This document shows, piece by piece, positions 8,801 through 16,406 of a stretch of DNA of 64,000 nt. How positions within the stretch are numbered: position 1 is the first letter of the stretch; each line of letters begins with the position of its first letter. Under the pieces are notes generated by a model. That model did not search any database, was not told where the DNA came from, and worked only from the letters and a program-made list of their open reading frames with translations. The DNA is taken from NCBI GenBank assembly GCA_024404495.1, contig JAKSPT010000001.1, positions 78,473 through 142,472 of the forward strand. The letters are read 5' to 3'. The DNA is from Lachnospiraceae bacterium (GTDB lineage: Bacteria > Bacillota > Clostridia > Oscillospirales > CAG-272). Both the position numbers and the translations under genes were made by a program.

Positions 8801-9633
8801 CCGCCAAAGAAACCGGCAATCCTCCGCCCGAACACGGTGAGAAATACTACCGCGACCTTATGATCGCCGAACATGAAAAGCAGCAGAAATACTATTACAC
8901 GGACAACGCAAGGCACTACGGACTCCTTCAGGAATCCGCCAATTTCCCCTGCCTTGAAAAAGTCCATACGATCAACAGCGCCTTTGATCCTGACCGTATG
9001 GTAACACAGCTGAGACAGGACGCGCAGGTCCGCCGTGTGCTGGAAGCCGGAAAGAGCGCAAAGTCCGAACTGGAAAAAGCCGCGCTGGAAGGCAGAAAAG
9101 CCGATCATCCGGAAGCACTGATGAGAGCAGTCTACAAGGCGGAACTGATCCGGACCAGCGTCGGCAGCCGCAGAAGCGCCGATGCCGAACGCGGAGCCGA
9201 GCTCGCGGCTAAGGATCCCACCGTGAACAGACTGAAGTCCGAGGAGATCCTGCCCATGCGGCGCGATTACGACCCGAATCTGAATACCGCAGACAAAAAC
9301 AAAGCCACCAAACTGATGACCGGGTATATCTCCATCAACCACCTTACGCAGTACGCCGAGACGCGCACGCCGTACACGCCCCTCGCCCTCTCCCTTTCCG
9401 ATCCCGAAAACGGTGACGCCGCGTTTGACGCGGTCTATCCCGACCTCTGTAAAAAAACCGGCAGGCTGGCATCCCTTTCCCCGGACGATCTGGTAAAGGA
9501 ATCGCAAAATGCAGAGACCAAGGTCACGGGATATTTGCGGAAGCTTGCCGAGGAAAAAGAGAAGACGGAAATCAGGGAAAAGGCACCCGCCGCCGAAGAA
9601 AAAAAGGAAGTTCAGAAGGAAAAGCTGCCCTGA
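5812..9633 (+). CDS. Giant cytoplasmic protein of unknown function, 1273 residues
   Basis: I chose the ATG at 5812, which has GAAAGGA nine bases upstream; an in-frame ATG at 5770 is possible. There is no signal peptide, membrane segment, Walker motif or catalytic signature that I recognise. The protein is very rich in charged residues. Two long helical, probably coiled-coil stretches lie near residues 675-740 (LNRIKEERKPLASFEAR) and 950-1000 (KEVEETLKKQTAAIKDLSKK). The C-terminus ends in a lysine/glutamate tail. The regions between them (for example residues 200-330 and 790-900) look globular and conserved in style (DGRSARSYINDYID, NRNGTVLPRQGIGRFI). It stands alone between the rplL terminator and a lipoprotein gene. 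It could be a structural or effector-like protein; no function is claimed. Confidence 0.85.
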   Translation: MNGNQQNVSENERRTEEAESEAFRTETVLPVLDSVKKNLDDLYGVYEKTIPTNAINRLDYVMIDGRSARSYINDYIDAGYKEFDDDELLALLPDMIVSAQLQGKRVTAALPNGNRPFESSQTEPFPQFLGNLEENTLSRMREYCVPGKIPVSSGLSPDAAREAEKESLSLLEKHSALSMPDLYNTDVSFFKQDIMRGVRADVRWNPDGTKTNRDLLKEAENSDINIRLSRNSFTTHVIALMMSEGVSPEVIFDPDRGADLREAAGKRVYELCRNRDTAELMRINVNGAIAIENHIEKGVKDIDYSDINARRSPEAVHLAMLGLTAFDILQERDKNKPYAKQALAEREDDVLDGSKEKEDKYDKKLMELTEHATVCSLVYSDRNADLKMTDTALGIESASRFRDFNANSYIYAGFFRSVLSDAEKTGKPFFKAIPFSSYSNLYGAGDPLSFQEDKTKAADLRDGILAMTEPGQVRSFAKSVTSGEFDKTHVFAFHADKGAAAFTLKERVPGVSDRLALPDEERTFNGEKFTAPTKARYTENGVRNRTSNLDMEVFRALSNHFDINYSKGEGTDRIYSVDDNGQLVSMKDYDFASPDAKGHLRDLAVSGRLFAVRAEETAPVQLQFTPDAKIAYKWNVKAAAELDAPARPVSFGILQRIGAMFGIESCKNQKKLYEAEKARQTLSASLNRIKEERKPLASFEARKAMRLEAEERGRQEKLAELNLQAVSRESRLRAMADVYGSAPVSHDELLADRSYTKEQFASLKDHRSLGLADTLETGTLPEVKDGKIQFRESDFIALSMFASANVNYAGKMRSGSEDSDALDPIVSRSTASTMFLEDVVLTQNRNGTVLPRQGIGRFIQNTISHGRDDAAKAIEEYRAGNKDALASILADGLAFANVNYSIGKVDSELSGPVRHYMNAAGDMMAADPELADLIRAKSEAFRKESAEKLIENRKNKERFERKNGAYMKEVEETLKKQTAAIKDLSKKAKTAANEERSAKETGNPPPEHGEKYYRDLMIAEHEKQQKYYYTDNARHYGLLQESANFPCLEKVHTINSAFDPDRMVTQLRQDAQVRRVLEAGKSAKSELEKAALEGRKADHPEALMRAVYKAELIRTSVGSRRSADAERGAELAAKDPTVNRLKSEEILPMRRDYDPNLNTADKNKATKLMTGYISINHLTQYAETRTPYTPLALSLSDPENGDAAFDAVYPDLCKKTGRLASLSPDDLVKESQNAETKVTGYLRKLAEEKEKTEIREKAPAAEEKKEVQKEKLP

Positions 9634-9721
9634 TTCCGACGTTTCCTTTCCAACTTCAGAACGTCACCTTATTTCCGGAAGAAAGGACGCTTTCGCTTCG
9701 CGAGAGCTATTGGTCACAGAA

Positions 9722-10918
9722 ATGAAAAAACGCGTATCCGCCCTGCTTCTTCTCGCGCTCCTGACCGGCACCGTCGCGTGCTCCGCCCTCGCCGAACCGT
9801 CGTCCGATACGACGCCGGCGACAGAAGGAACAGGCACCCCCGAACCGCAGCCCGTTTCTTCCGCTGACGCGGAAACGGCACCCGCCGAATCGGAAGACCC
9901 CTATTATTTTCGGGATAAGGTGAGCGAGACCGTTTTGCGCAATTATCTCTCCCGCGCCGTGACCGTTTCCAGCGAAAACGGGGAAATGAATCCGAACAAC
10001 ACTGCCATGTATGAGTTCATTCTGCACACGGGCGCGAAATATATTGCCCGTGCGAATACGGAATGGTCGCCCTCGGCAAGCAACGCGGAATCCCGCCCCG
10101 TTCAGAAGGCGTTCATCGACAAGGTACACGAAAAGGATCCGGACGTGGTCTTTGAGGCGTGCATCTTCGAGTGCATTTCGAAAAAAGTAAACGATATCCC
10201 GATCCCCGCCTGCGTTTTTGAAGCCTTCGGCAAGACGCCGGAGGAGCGGAACTTCTCCTTTGACAAGATGAAATTCCGCGACGGCAGATTCAAGGATCAA
10301 TGGGGCACGGATACGACCGTTCCGGACGTCACGCAGGAGGAGACGCAGATGTTCTTCTACTGCCGCGCGTGTGAGTTCATTGACGCCGGATTCGAGGGCT
10401 TTCATATGGGACAGGTCGAGCTGATGGGCCAGCTTGACACGAAACACCAATCCTATACGAAGCTGCTCACGATGATCCGCGCCTACGCAAAGGAGCACGC
10501 GCGCCGCGGATTCGTCTTCTTCAACGCGCACACGCCCGGCATTATGGGTTCGGACGGAGTGCTTCTGCTTGATTTCCACGGCTACCCCTCCCCCCTCGTC
10601 GCCAATCGGTCCGAGGGCGCGCACAGACCGACGGAGGACTTCCCGCAGGGCGTGGAATTCCGCCGCGGCGCGACCTACTCGATCATCGGCAAGAGCCTCG
10701 GCGGTATGACTTACAGCGGCTGGGAGTGCGATTCCCTTCCCTATCTCATCGAGCTTGACAACAACGGCGTCGATATGGCGCATCTCAACGAGCCGACCTC
10801 TATGCTTTGGGGCATGGATCAGATCACCTGGTTTGCGAACCAGCCCGCCTCCTACCGGCGCTCTTTCCTGCGTTACGCCCTTGAGTGGATCGGTTCCCAG
10901 CCCGATGGGTGCGGCTAG
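9722..10918 (+). CDS. Glycosidase-like putative lipoprotein, ended by a premature amber codon
   Basis: 398 residues up to the TAG. The N-terminus (MKKRVSALLLLALLTGTVAC) is a signal peptide with a plausible though weak lipobox, followed by a Pro/Thr/Glu linker to about residue 60. The body (ILHTGAKYIARAN, VVFEACIFE, YCRACEFIDAGFEGFHMGQVELM, FVFFNAHTPG, LPYLIELDN, WGMDQITWFANQP) resembles, from memory, a family of secreted TIM-barrel-like proteins seen in polysaccharide degraders; no CAZy family can be assigned. The same frame continues with convincing protein for 48 codons after the TAG. No good ribosome binding site precedes the ATG, and a GCTTTCGC/GCGAGAGC hairpin lies just upstream. Either a nonsense allele or a readthrough product. 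Confidence 0.7.
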   Translation: MKKRVSALLLLALLTGTVACSALAEPSSDTTPATEGTGTPEPQPVSSADAETAPAESEDPYYFRDKVSETVLRNYLSRAVTVSSENGEMNPNNTAMYEFILHTGAKYIARANTEWSPSASNAESRPVQKAFIDKVHEKDPDVVFEACIFECISKKVNDIPIPACVFEAFGKTPEERNFSFDKMKFRDGRFKDQWGTDTTVPDVTQEETQMFFYCRACEFIDAGFEGFHMGQVELMGQLDTKHQSYTKLLTMIRAYAKEHARRGFVFFNAHTPGIMGSDGVLLLDFHGYPSPLVANRSEGAHRPTEDFPQGVEFRRGATYSIIGKSLGGMTYSGWECDSLPYLIELDNNGVDMAHLNEPTSMLWGMDQITWFANQPASYRRSFLRYALEWIGSQPDGCG

Positions 10919-11065
10919 TGCGCAATGCCCGGGAGGCGCGTCGCCCGCCTCTTCGACGAGAACAACAATATCCTTACCTATCAGTACAAAGCGTTCAACG
11001 GCGGCAAATTCGAGGACGAGGACACGATCGCCGCACTTTGGGACGAGTTTTATCCGCTGAAATAA
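10919..11065 (+). pseudogene. In-frame continuation of the 9722 gene after the amber codon
   Basis: Directly after the TAG the same frame reads CAMPGRRVARLFDENNNI and runs to a TAA at 11063-11065. I recall homologues with a GY-x-x-MPG segment here, which would place a conserved tyrosine exactly at the TAG codon (TAC or TAT changed to TAG by one base). The full frame 9722-11065 would then be 447 codons. A real mutation, a base-call error, or amber readthrough are all possible. Confidence 0.65.
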
Positions 11066-11073
11066 AAAAGCGG

Positions 11074-11193
11074 GGGCGCAGCGGACGCGAACGAAGATAG
11101 GATGCGTGTCCTTTCTCGCCCGAGAAAGGACCAAAGAGGTTTCAGCAGAAGTATCATATTGCCGCTCATGCCTCGTTCGCGTCCCATTCGCCC
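11074..11193. repeat. Nested palindromic element between genes
   Basis: Outer arms GGACGCGAACGA (11083-11094) and TCGTTCGCGTCC (11173-11184) are perfect reverse complements, extended by GGGCG (11074-11078) and CGCCC (11189-11193). Inside lies a second perfect inverted repeat, TCCTTTCTCG (11109-11118) and CGAGAAAGGA (11121-11130). No T-run follows, so it is not a simple terminator. It may be a folded repeat unit or a small mobile relic. Confidence 0.65.
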
Positions 11194-11293
11194 GGGCTCC
11201 CATGAAACATTCACAAAGTTATCATAAACGTTTCACAATCTTCTGTTATACTATGTAAAATCAAGGTTTTCTTGCCAAAGGAGGATACCTGTT

Positions 11294-12508
11294 TTGATCG
11301 AAGTCAAGAATCTGACCAAAAAATACGGCTCGCATACGGTCGTCAAGCATCTGAACTTCACGATCGACGAGGGCAAAATCTACGGCTTCCTCGGACCGAA
11401 CGGCGCCGGAAAATCCACGACGATGAATATGATCACCGGCTGTCTCCCCATGACGGAGGGTGAAGTCGTCATCGACGGACACGACATTTTTTCCGACCCC
11501 GTGGAAGCGAAAAAATGTATCGGTTATCTCCCCGAAATTCCGCCGCTCTATCCCGAGCTGACGCCCGAAGAGTATCTCACCTTCGTTGCCGAGGCGAAGG
11601 GCTGCGCCGACCCTGCCGGCGCTGTCGCCGACGCGATGGAAAAGACCGATATCACCGGGATGAAGGACCGCCTCATCAAGAATCTTTCCAAAGGTTACAA
11701 ACAGCGCGTCGGCATCGCGCAGGCGCTGCTCGGCAACCCGAAGCTGATCATCCTCGACGAACCGACGGTCGGTCTTGACCCCCGTCAGATCATCGAGATC
11801 AGAGGGCTGATCCGGATGCTCGGCGAAAAGCATACCGTCATCCTTTCCAGCCACATCCTCGCAGAGATCTCCGCCGTCTGCGACCACGTCATGATCATTT
11901 CCCACGGCAGAATGGTCGCTTCCGACACGCTCGACAACATCGAAAAGGCGTACAACAGCGAAAACGTCCTTCGCGTCCGCGCGAGAGGCGAGGCGAAACG
12001 GATCTCCGCCATGCTCCGCGCCGAAAAGGACGTCGCCGACTTCGAGCTCGACGAAATGCGTGACGGCACCTGCAATATCGCGATCCACGCCGCGCCCGGC
12101 GTCACGCTGAACGAAACGATATTCCGTCTGTTCGCCGACGCGAAGTGCCCGATCCTCACGATGACCGACAGCGGTCTTTCCCTCGAAGAGATCTTCGTCA
12201 AGCTGACCTCCGACAACGACGCCGGAGACGACGAGGACGAAGAAGTCGGGGAAGAGGGAGAGGAAGAGGAGGAGGAAGACGAGGCGCCCGCTCCGGTTTC
12301 CGCTCCCGCTCCGAAAAAGCCCGCCGCTCCCACGGAAGAATCCGCCTCCGAAGCCCTCAAAAACGAATATCATTTCCTCTTCTCCCGGAAAGACGAGGAC
12401 GAAGACGAGGATGAAGAAGAAGACGTGACCGGAGAAGAAAAAGACGACGGTGACGATGACGACGATGACGACGACTACAAGCCGCTGTTCTCGGGAAAGG
12501 GCAGGTAA
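11294..12508 (+). CDS. ABC transporter ATPase with long acidic C-terminal tail (Gld-type)
   Basis: 404 residues, starting at a TTG nine bases after AGGAGG. The nucleotide-binding domain (1-230) has Walker A GPNGAGKST near 36, signature LSKGYKQR near 131, Walker B LIILDEP near 150 and the switch histidine in LSSHIL. The usual ABC-2 accessory domain follows to about 310. From about 311 onward is an unusual tail of Asp/Glu runs split by a Pro/Ala linker, ending in poly-Asp and a basic FSGKGR. It powers the permease encoded next (12515). The ATPase-permease-GldG-DUF4340 order matches the widespread Gld-like export cassette; the substrate is not known. The poly-acidic tail is not typical of the family and could bind cations or partner proteins. 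Confidence 0.92.
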   Translation: MIEVKNLTKKYGSHTVVKHLNFTIDEGKIYGFLGPNGAGKSTTMNMITGCLPMTEGEVVIDGHDIFSDPVEAKKCIGYLPEIPPLYPELTPEEYLTFVAEAKGCADPAGAVADAMEKTDITGMKDRLIKNLSKGYKQRVGIAQALLGNPKLIILDEPTVGLDPRQIIEIRGLIRMLGEKHTVILSSHILAEISAVCDHVMIISHGRMVASDTLDNIEKAYNSENVLRVRARGEAKRISAMLRAEKDVADFELDEMRDGTCNIAIHAAPGVTLNETIFRLFADAKCPILTMTDSGLSLEEIFVKLTSDNDAGDDEDEEVGEEGEEEEEEDEAPAPVSAPAPKKPAAPTEESASEALKNEYHFLFSRKDEDEDEDEEEDVTGEEKDDGDDDDDDDDYKPLFSGKGR

Positions 12509-12514
12509 CGAAAG

Positions 12515-13381
12515 ATGAAATCCGTTTTCAAAAAAGAGCTGAAAGCCTATTTCGCGGGTATGACCGGATGGATCGTCCTTGCGTTCCTCGTGCTTGCCGC
12601 GGGCTTCTCCTCCTGGCTGTATAACTTCTATATGGCGTACGCCACCTACGAGACCTCGCTGACCCTCGTGGTCTACGTTCTCCTCTTCGTGATCCCGATC
12701 TTAACGATGCGCTCCCTCTCCGAGGAAAAGCAGAGACGCACCGATCAGCTCCTCTTCACCCTGCCGATGAAGGTCTCGGATATCGTCATCGCGAAATATT
12801 TCGCGATGGTGACCGTCTTCGCGATCCCCTGCGGCGTGATGTGCCTGATCCCCCTTATCATGTGCCTCTACGGTCACGTGATGCTCGGCGTCGCATATTC
12901 CGCGATCCTCGCGTTCTTCCTGCTCGGCTGCGCGCTGATCGCCGTCGGTATGTTCATGTCCTCTCTCACCGAGAGCCAGATCATCGCCGCCGTCCTGACC
13001 TTCGCCGTCCTGCTGCTCTTCCTGCTGATGCCGACCCTCGCCGGTCTTCTCCCCCAGACGGCGCTCGCGAGCTACATTGCCTTCACCGCCGTCGTTCTGC
13101 TGCTGGCGCTCCTTCTGTATTACCTCTCGAAGAACTACTGGGCGTCCTTCTTCCTCGCCGCCATCCTCGAGATCCCGCTGCTGATCCTCTTCGTGACGAA
13201 GAAGGAGATCTTTGAGGGCGCGTTCCAGAAGGTCCTCGACTGGTTCTCGGTCTTCTCCCGCCTCGACAGCTTCCTCGGTTACGGTCTCTTCGACCTGACC
13301 GCACTCGTCTATTTCATTTCGATCGCCTGCGCTTTCGTCTTCTTCACCGTTCAGTCGGTGGAGAAAAAGCGCTACGCCTGA
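12515..13381 (+). CDS. ABC-2 type permease (GldF-like)
   Basis: 288 residues starting MKSVFKKELKAYFAGMTGWI, six bases after the ATPase stop. It has about six hydrophobic segments, the N-terminal amphipathic KKELKAYF start and the cytoplasmic EEKQRRTDQLLFTLPM loop typical of ABC-2 permeases that couple to the ATPase. It forms the membrane channel of the exporter encoded by 11294-15866. Codon use matches its neighbours. The substrate cannot be inferred from sequence. Confidence 0.9.
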   Translation: MKSVFKKELKAYFAGMTGWIVLAFLVLAAGFSSWLYNFYMAYATYETSLTLVVYVLLFVIPILTMRSLSEEKQRRTDQLLFTLPMKVSDIVIAKYFAMVTVFAIPCGVMCLIPLIMCLYGHVMLGVAYSAILAFFLLGCALIAVGMFMSSLTESQIIAAVLTFAVLLLFLLMPTLAGLLPQTALASYIAFTAVVLLLALLLYYLSKNYWASFFLAAILEIPLLILFVTKKEIFEGAFQKVLDWFSVFSRLDSFLGYGLFDLTALVYFISIACAFVFFTVQSVEKKRYA

Positions 13382-13396
13382 AAGGAGGATATCGTC

Positions 13397-14857
13397 ATGG
13401 AAGAAAACAACAAGCAGTCTTTCTTTGATTCCTTCAAGACCAAAGCGTTCAAGGCGGGCGGGTTCAGCCTGCTGCTCACCGGCATCGTGATCGCGATCCT
13501 CATCGCCGTCAACTTCGTCATCGCGCAGCTTCCGACCACCTTCACCAAGTACGATATCAGCGCCGACGATCTCTACCACATCTCGGACGAGACCAGGCAG
13601 ATCGTCAAGGGCGTAAACGACGACATCACCGTTTATATCGTCGCCTCCTCCGGAAACGAAAACACCGTCCTCTGCGAGTTCGTCAACCGCTACAACGCGG
13701 TCAACGGCAAAATCAAGCTCGAATCCAAGGACCCGACCCTCAACCCGAACTTCATTGCCTCCTATACCGAAGAAAAACTGACCGAAAACAGCCTCATCGT
13801 CGTCAATAAAACGAACGGCAGAGCCAAGGCGATCGACTATTCCGCCCTCTGGTACACCGACTTCTCCCAGATGACCCAGCAGGAATACTACTATTATCTG
13901 CAGGGCTACGATATCGGTCACAAGGTCTTTGCCGGTGAAAAGGAACTGACCTCCGCGATCGACTACGTCACCTCGAAGATCGTTCCCGCGATCTACACGA
14001 CCACCGACCACGGCGAGACCGAGCTCGGCAGCGGGTACCAGTCGAACCTGACCGTCGATAACTACAAGCTCGGTTCTGTCGCGCTGAAGACCGAGGGCAT
14101 CCCCGCCGACGCGACGGTCCTTCTGATGAACCTCCCCACCCTCGATATCACCGAGGAGGAAAAGGGTCTGCTCTCCGACTTTATGGCGGCGGGCGGCAAG
14201 CTCCTCCTGATCTCCACCTACACCTCGCACAACCTTGAAAATCTCTACTCCCTCGGCGCCGCCTACGGTCTGAACTTTGAAGACGGTATGCTCGCCGAAG
14301 GCTCGGTCACCCACTACACGCAGAGCCCCTTCTATCTCTTCCCCGACGTGGAAAAGGGCAGCGTCGCAAACGCGCTCACCACCGAAAAGCCCTATATCTG
14401 GATGCCCTACTCCCACGGTCTTTCGGTCGCCGATCCCGCGCCCGAAGGCGTCACCGTGACGAAGCTCCTCTCTACCTCCGCCGCCGCTTACCTGAAAGCC
14501 GACTGGTCGAAGGAGACCACCGCGCAGAAGGCGGAGGGCGACAAGGAAGGCTCCTTCTCGGTCGCCGCGATGGGTATGAACGGCAATAACGGCGGCGTGA
14601 TCTGGTTCACCTCCCCGTATATCGCCGAGGATTCCTTCATCGGTTACTACTCCAACAGCGAATTCTTTATGGCGACCCTCTCCACCGTCTGCGGCAAGCC
14701 CGCATCGGTCGCGATCGCCGTACGCGAGATCGCCGAATCCAACCTGATCGTTTCCGAGGGTGCCAACCGTCTGTGGCTGATCGTCCTCGTCATCCTCGTT
14801 CCGGTCGCGATCCTCGTTTACGGTATTTACCGCTGGAACAAGCGCCGCAAGCGCTGA
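13397..14857 (+). CDS. GldG-like ABC-associated extracytoplasmic protein
   Basis: 486 residues with AAGGAGG just before the start. It has one N-terminal membrane segment (about 24-44) and one C-terminal segment (about 461-480) followed by a basic tail, leaving a large outside domain. The start of that domain, KYDISADDLYHISDETRQIVKGVNDDITVYIVA, is the hallmark of the GldG/ABC-type-uncharacterised-transport family; a DITEEEKGLLSDFMAAGGKLLLI segment forms a glutamine-amidotransferase-like fold seen in these proteins. It is a fixed partner of the ATPase and permease before it; role unknown (known relatives support gliding or secretion in Bacteroidetes). Confidence 0.88.
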   Translation: MEENNKQSFFDSFKTKAFKAGGFSLLLTGIVIAILIAVNFVIAQLPTTFTKYDISADDLYHISDETRQIVKGVNDDITVYIVASSGNENTVLCEFVNRYNAVNGKIKLESKDPTLNPNFIASYTEEKLTENSLIVVNKTNGRAKAIDYSALWYTDFSQMTQQEYYYYLQGYDIGHKVFAGEKELTSAIDYVTSKIVPAIYTTTDHGETELGSGYQSNLTVDNYKLGSVALKTEGIPADATVLLMNLPTLDITEEEKGLLSDFMAAGGKLLLISTYTSHNLENLYSLGAAYGLNFEDGMLAEGSVTHYTQSPFYLFPDVEKGSVANALTTEKPYIWMPYSHGLSVADPAPEGVTVTKLLSTSAAAYLKADWSKETTAQKAEGDKEGSFSVAAMGMNGNNGGVIWFTSPYIAEDSFIGYYSNSEFFMATLSTVCGKPASVAIAVREIAESNLIVSEGANRLWLIVLVILVPVAILVYGIYRWNKRRKR

Positions 14858-14870
14858 CAGGAAGGGAATT

Positions 14871-15866
14871 ATGAAAAAATCCACCTTACTGATCGTACTC
14901 GTCACTGTCCTCGCCGTTCTTCTCGGCGCGGGACTGGCACTGTCGAAAGCAAATTCCTCCAAGCCCGCCGAGACCGAGCCGCCGATCGTTGACGAAACGG
15001 TCCCGCTGATCTCCGGCGATGCCTCCAGCCTCGTTTCGGTCGAATTCCGGATCGGCGAGGGCGAGACCTTCGTTCTGAAAAAGAAGGACAGCGCGTGGCA
15101 GCTCGGAGATGATCCGGACTACCCGCTGAATCCGACGGCACAGAACGCGATCACGGGCGCCGCCGCGATCGTCGTTGCCGACCGTCTCGTCGCCGAGAAC
15201 CCCTCCGATCCCGCCGAATTCGGCTTTGACGCTCCCTCCGGGAAGATTACCGTCAATCTGAGCGGCGTCGTGACCGTGTTCGAGCTCGGGGACACCAACT
15301 CCTTCTCCGGTCTCACCTACCTCCGCGTCGAGGGAAAGCCGCAGATCTACGCGATCTCCAATTCCTTCGTTCAGACCTTCTCGGTCACGAAGACCGACCT
15401 CACCAAGCTTGACGAAAAGCCCGCGATCGACTTTTCGACCGTCAAGTCGATCGTGAAGACCTCCCCCGCCGGAGAAACGGTCTACACAGCGGTCCGCGAC
15501 GAGGAAAACAACCTTTCGTGGACGAAGGACGGCGAAACGGTTGAAAACGATACCGTCACCGAGCTCTTCGCCACGCTCACGTCCGACCTCTATTCGGGAA
15601 CGCTGACCGGGTATATCTCCCCCAAGACCGAGGACAAAGCCGCCGCCTACGCGGTGTACGGTCTTGACGATGCGCAGAAAACGCACTACACGGTCAATTA
15701 CGTCGAGCAGGTGGAAATTCCCGCCGCCGACGAGGTCTCCACTTCCACCTTCAAGGACGTGCCGAAGACCTTCACGGTCTCCTTCGGCACCGACGGCGAA
15801 AAGACCTACTGTTTCCCCAGCCTCTCCACCCTGATCTACGAAGTCACCGCGGAAGGACTCATCTGA
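14871..15866 (+). CDS. DUF4340-like membrane-anchored protein of the ABC operon
   Basis: 331 residues with one N-terminal membrane anchor (residues 5-25) and an extracytoplasmic beta-rich part made of two similar halves. The segment DSAWQLGDDPDYPLNPTAQNAI is typical of DUF4340 proteins, which are almost always the last gene of Gld-like ABC cassettes, as here. It starts 13 bases after the GldG-like stop and is followed by a strong terminator. It probably assembles with the GldG-like protein outside the membrane; this is inferred from synteny. Confidence 0.87.
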   Translation: MKKSTLLIVLVTVLAVLLGAGLALSKANSSKPAETEPPIVDETVPLISGDASSLVSVEFRIGEGETFVLKKKDSAWQLGDDPDYPLNPTAQNAITGAAAIVVADRLVAENPSDPAEFGFDAPSGKITVNLSGVVTVFELGDTNSFSGLTYLRVEGKPQIYAISNSFVQTFSVTKTDLTKLDEKPAIDFSTVKSIVKTSPAGETVYTAVRDEENNLSWTKDGETVENDTVTELFATLTSDLYSGTLTGYISPKTEDKAAAYAVYGLDDAQKTHYTVNYVEQVEIPAADEVSTSTFKDVPKTFTVSFGTDGEKTYCFPSLSTLIYEVTAEGLI

Positions 15867-15880
15867 AATCATCATAAAGA

Positions 15881-15929
15881 CACCCGCGGAGAAGAGACGT
15901 GCGTTCTCTTTTCCGCGGGTGTTTTTATT
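15881..15929 (+). terminator. Terminator of the Gld-like ABC operon
   Basis: ACACCCGCGG (15881-15890) pairs with CCGCGGGTGT (15914-15923) with extra AGAAGAG/CTCTTTT pairing inside, followed by TTTTATT. Confidence 0.93.
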
Positions 15930-16047
15930 GGTTCTTCATGATTTTTGGTGTTTTGCTTCGAGGTCGTACCGGGACCGAACGAATACGCCGCATGGCGAAC
16001 CCCCATCGTTCCGTAACGCTGCCTGAAACAAAGCGGACGAGAACGGG

Positions 16048-16232
16048 GTACAATCCCTCACCCGCTGCGCGGGAGCTCCCTTTACACAAGGGAGCCTATT
16101 GTAACGTTCGCTTCTCGGAAAAGGCAAAGCATCGATGAAACCATCGCTTATTGATCTGCGCAAGCGATTTCGGCGAGCCCAAGGCTCCCTTGTGTAAAGG
16201 GAGCTGGCGCGTCAGCGCCTGAGGGATTGTAC
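16048..16232. repeat. 185-bp palindromic (MITE-like) repeat element
   Basis: Ends GTACAATCCCTC and GAGGGATTGTAC are exact reverse complements. Inside, a 24-base arm at 16074-16097 is perfectly repeated inverted at 16182-16205. Each arm also contains its own CTCCCTT/AAGGGAG hairpin and a GC-rich tip. Similar folded elements are, from memory, common in intergenic regions of gut Clostridia. It has no coding capacity. It sits in the 540-base gap between the ABC operon terminator and the convergent CotH gene. The rest of that gap (16233-16406) holds no gene, only a CTCATCCACCGCTCCGCGGT piece that may be another repeat remnant. Confidence 0.85.
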
Positions 16233-16406
16233 TCCGAACGCGTAACCAAAGCCGTTGGTTAAAGAGCGTAAACCCCGTTCTCTTCCGTTTCCTTTTTCTT
16301 TATGGGACACCTCATCCACCGCTCCGCGGTCCCCGGTTCCTTCGGTCAGCAGACGAGAAAGAAAACAAGAAATCTTCACACACCAAAAAACAGAAAGAAC
16401 CGCTCT

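Noticed and set aside
10916..10918. Selenocysteine-like or programmed frameshift explanation for the stop in the 9722 gene
   Set aside because: The codon is TAG, not TGA, and the downstream protein is in the same frame, so no frameshift is needed.
11200..11250. Two TTCACAA half-sites that recall Rex operators before the ABC operon
   Set aside because: They are direct, not inverted, and lack the expected spacing; too weak to call.
12701..14962. A 753-codon minus-strand frame across the permease and GldG-like genes
   Set aside because: Shadow frame; the plus-strand operon has ordered starts, ribosome binding sites and a terminator.
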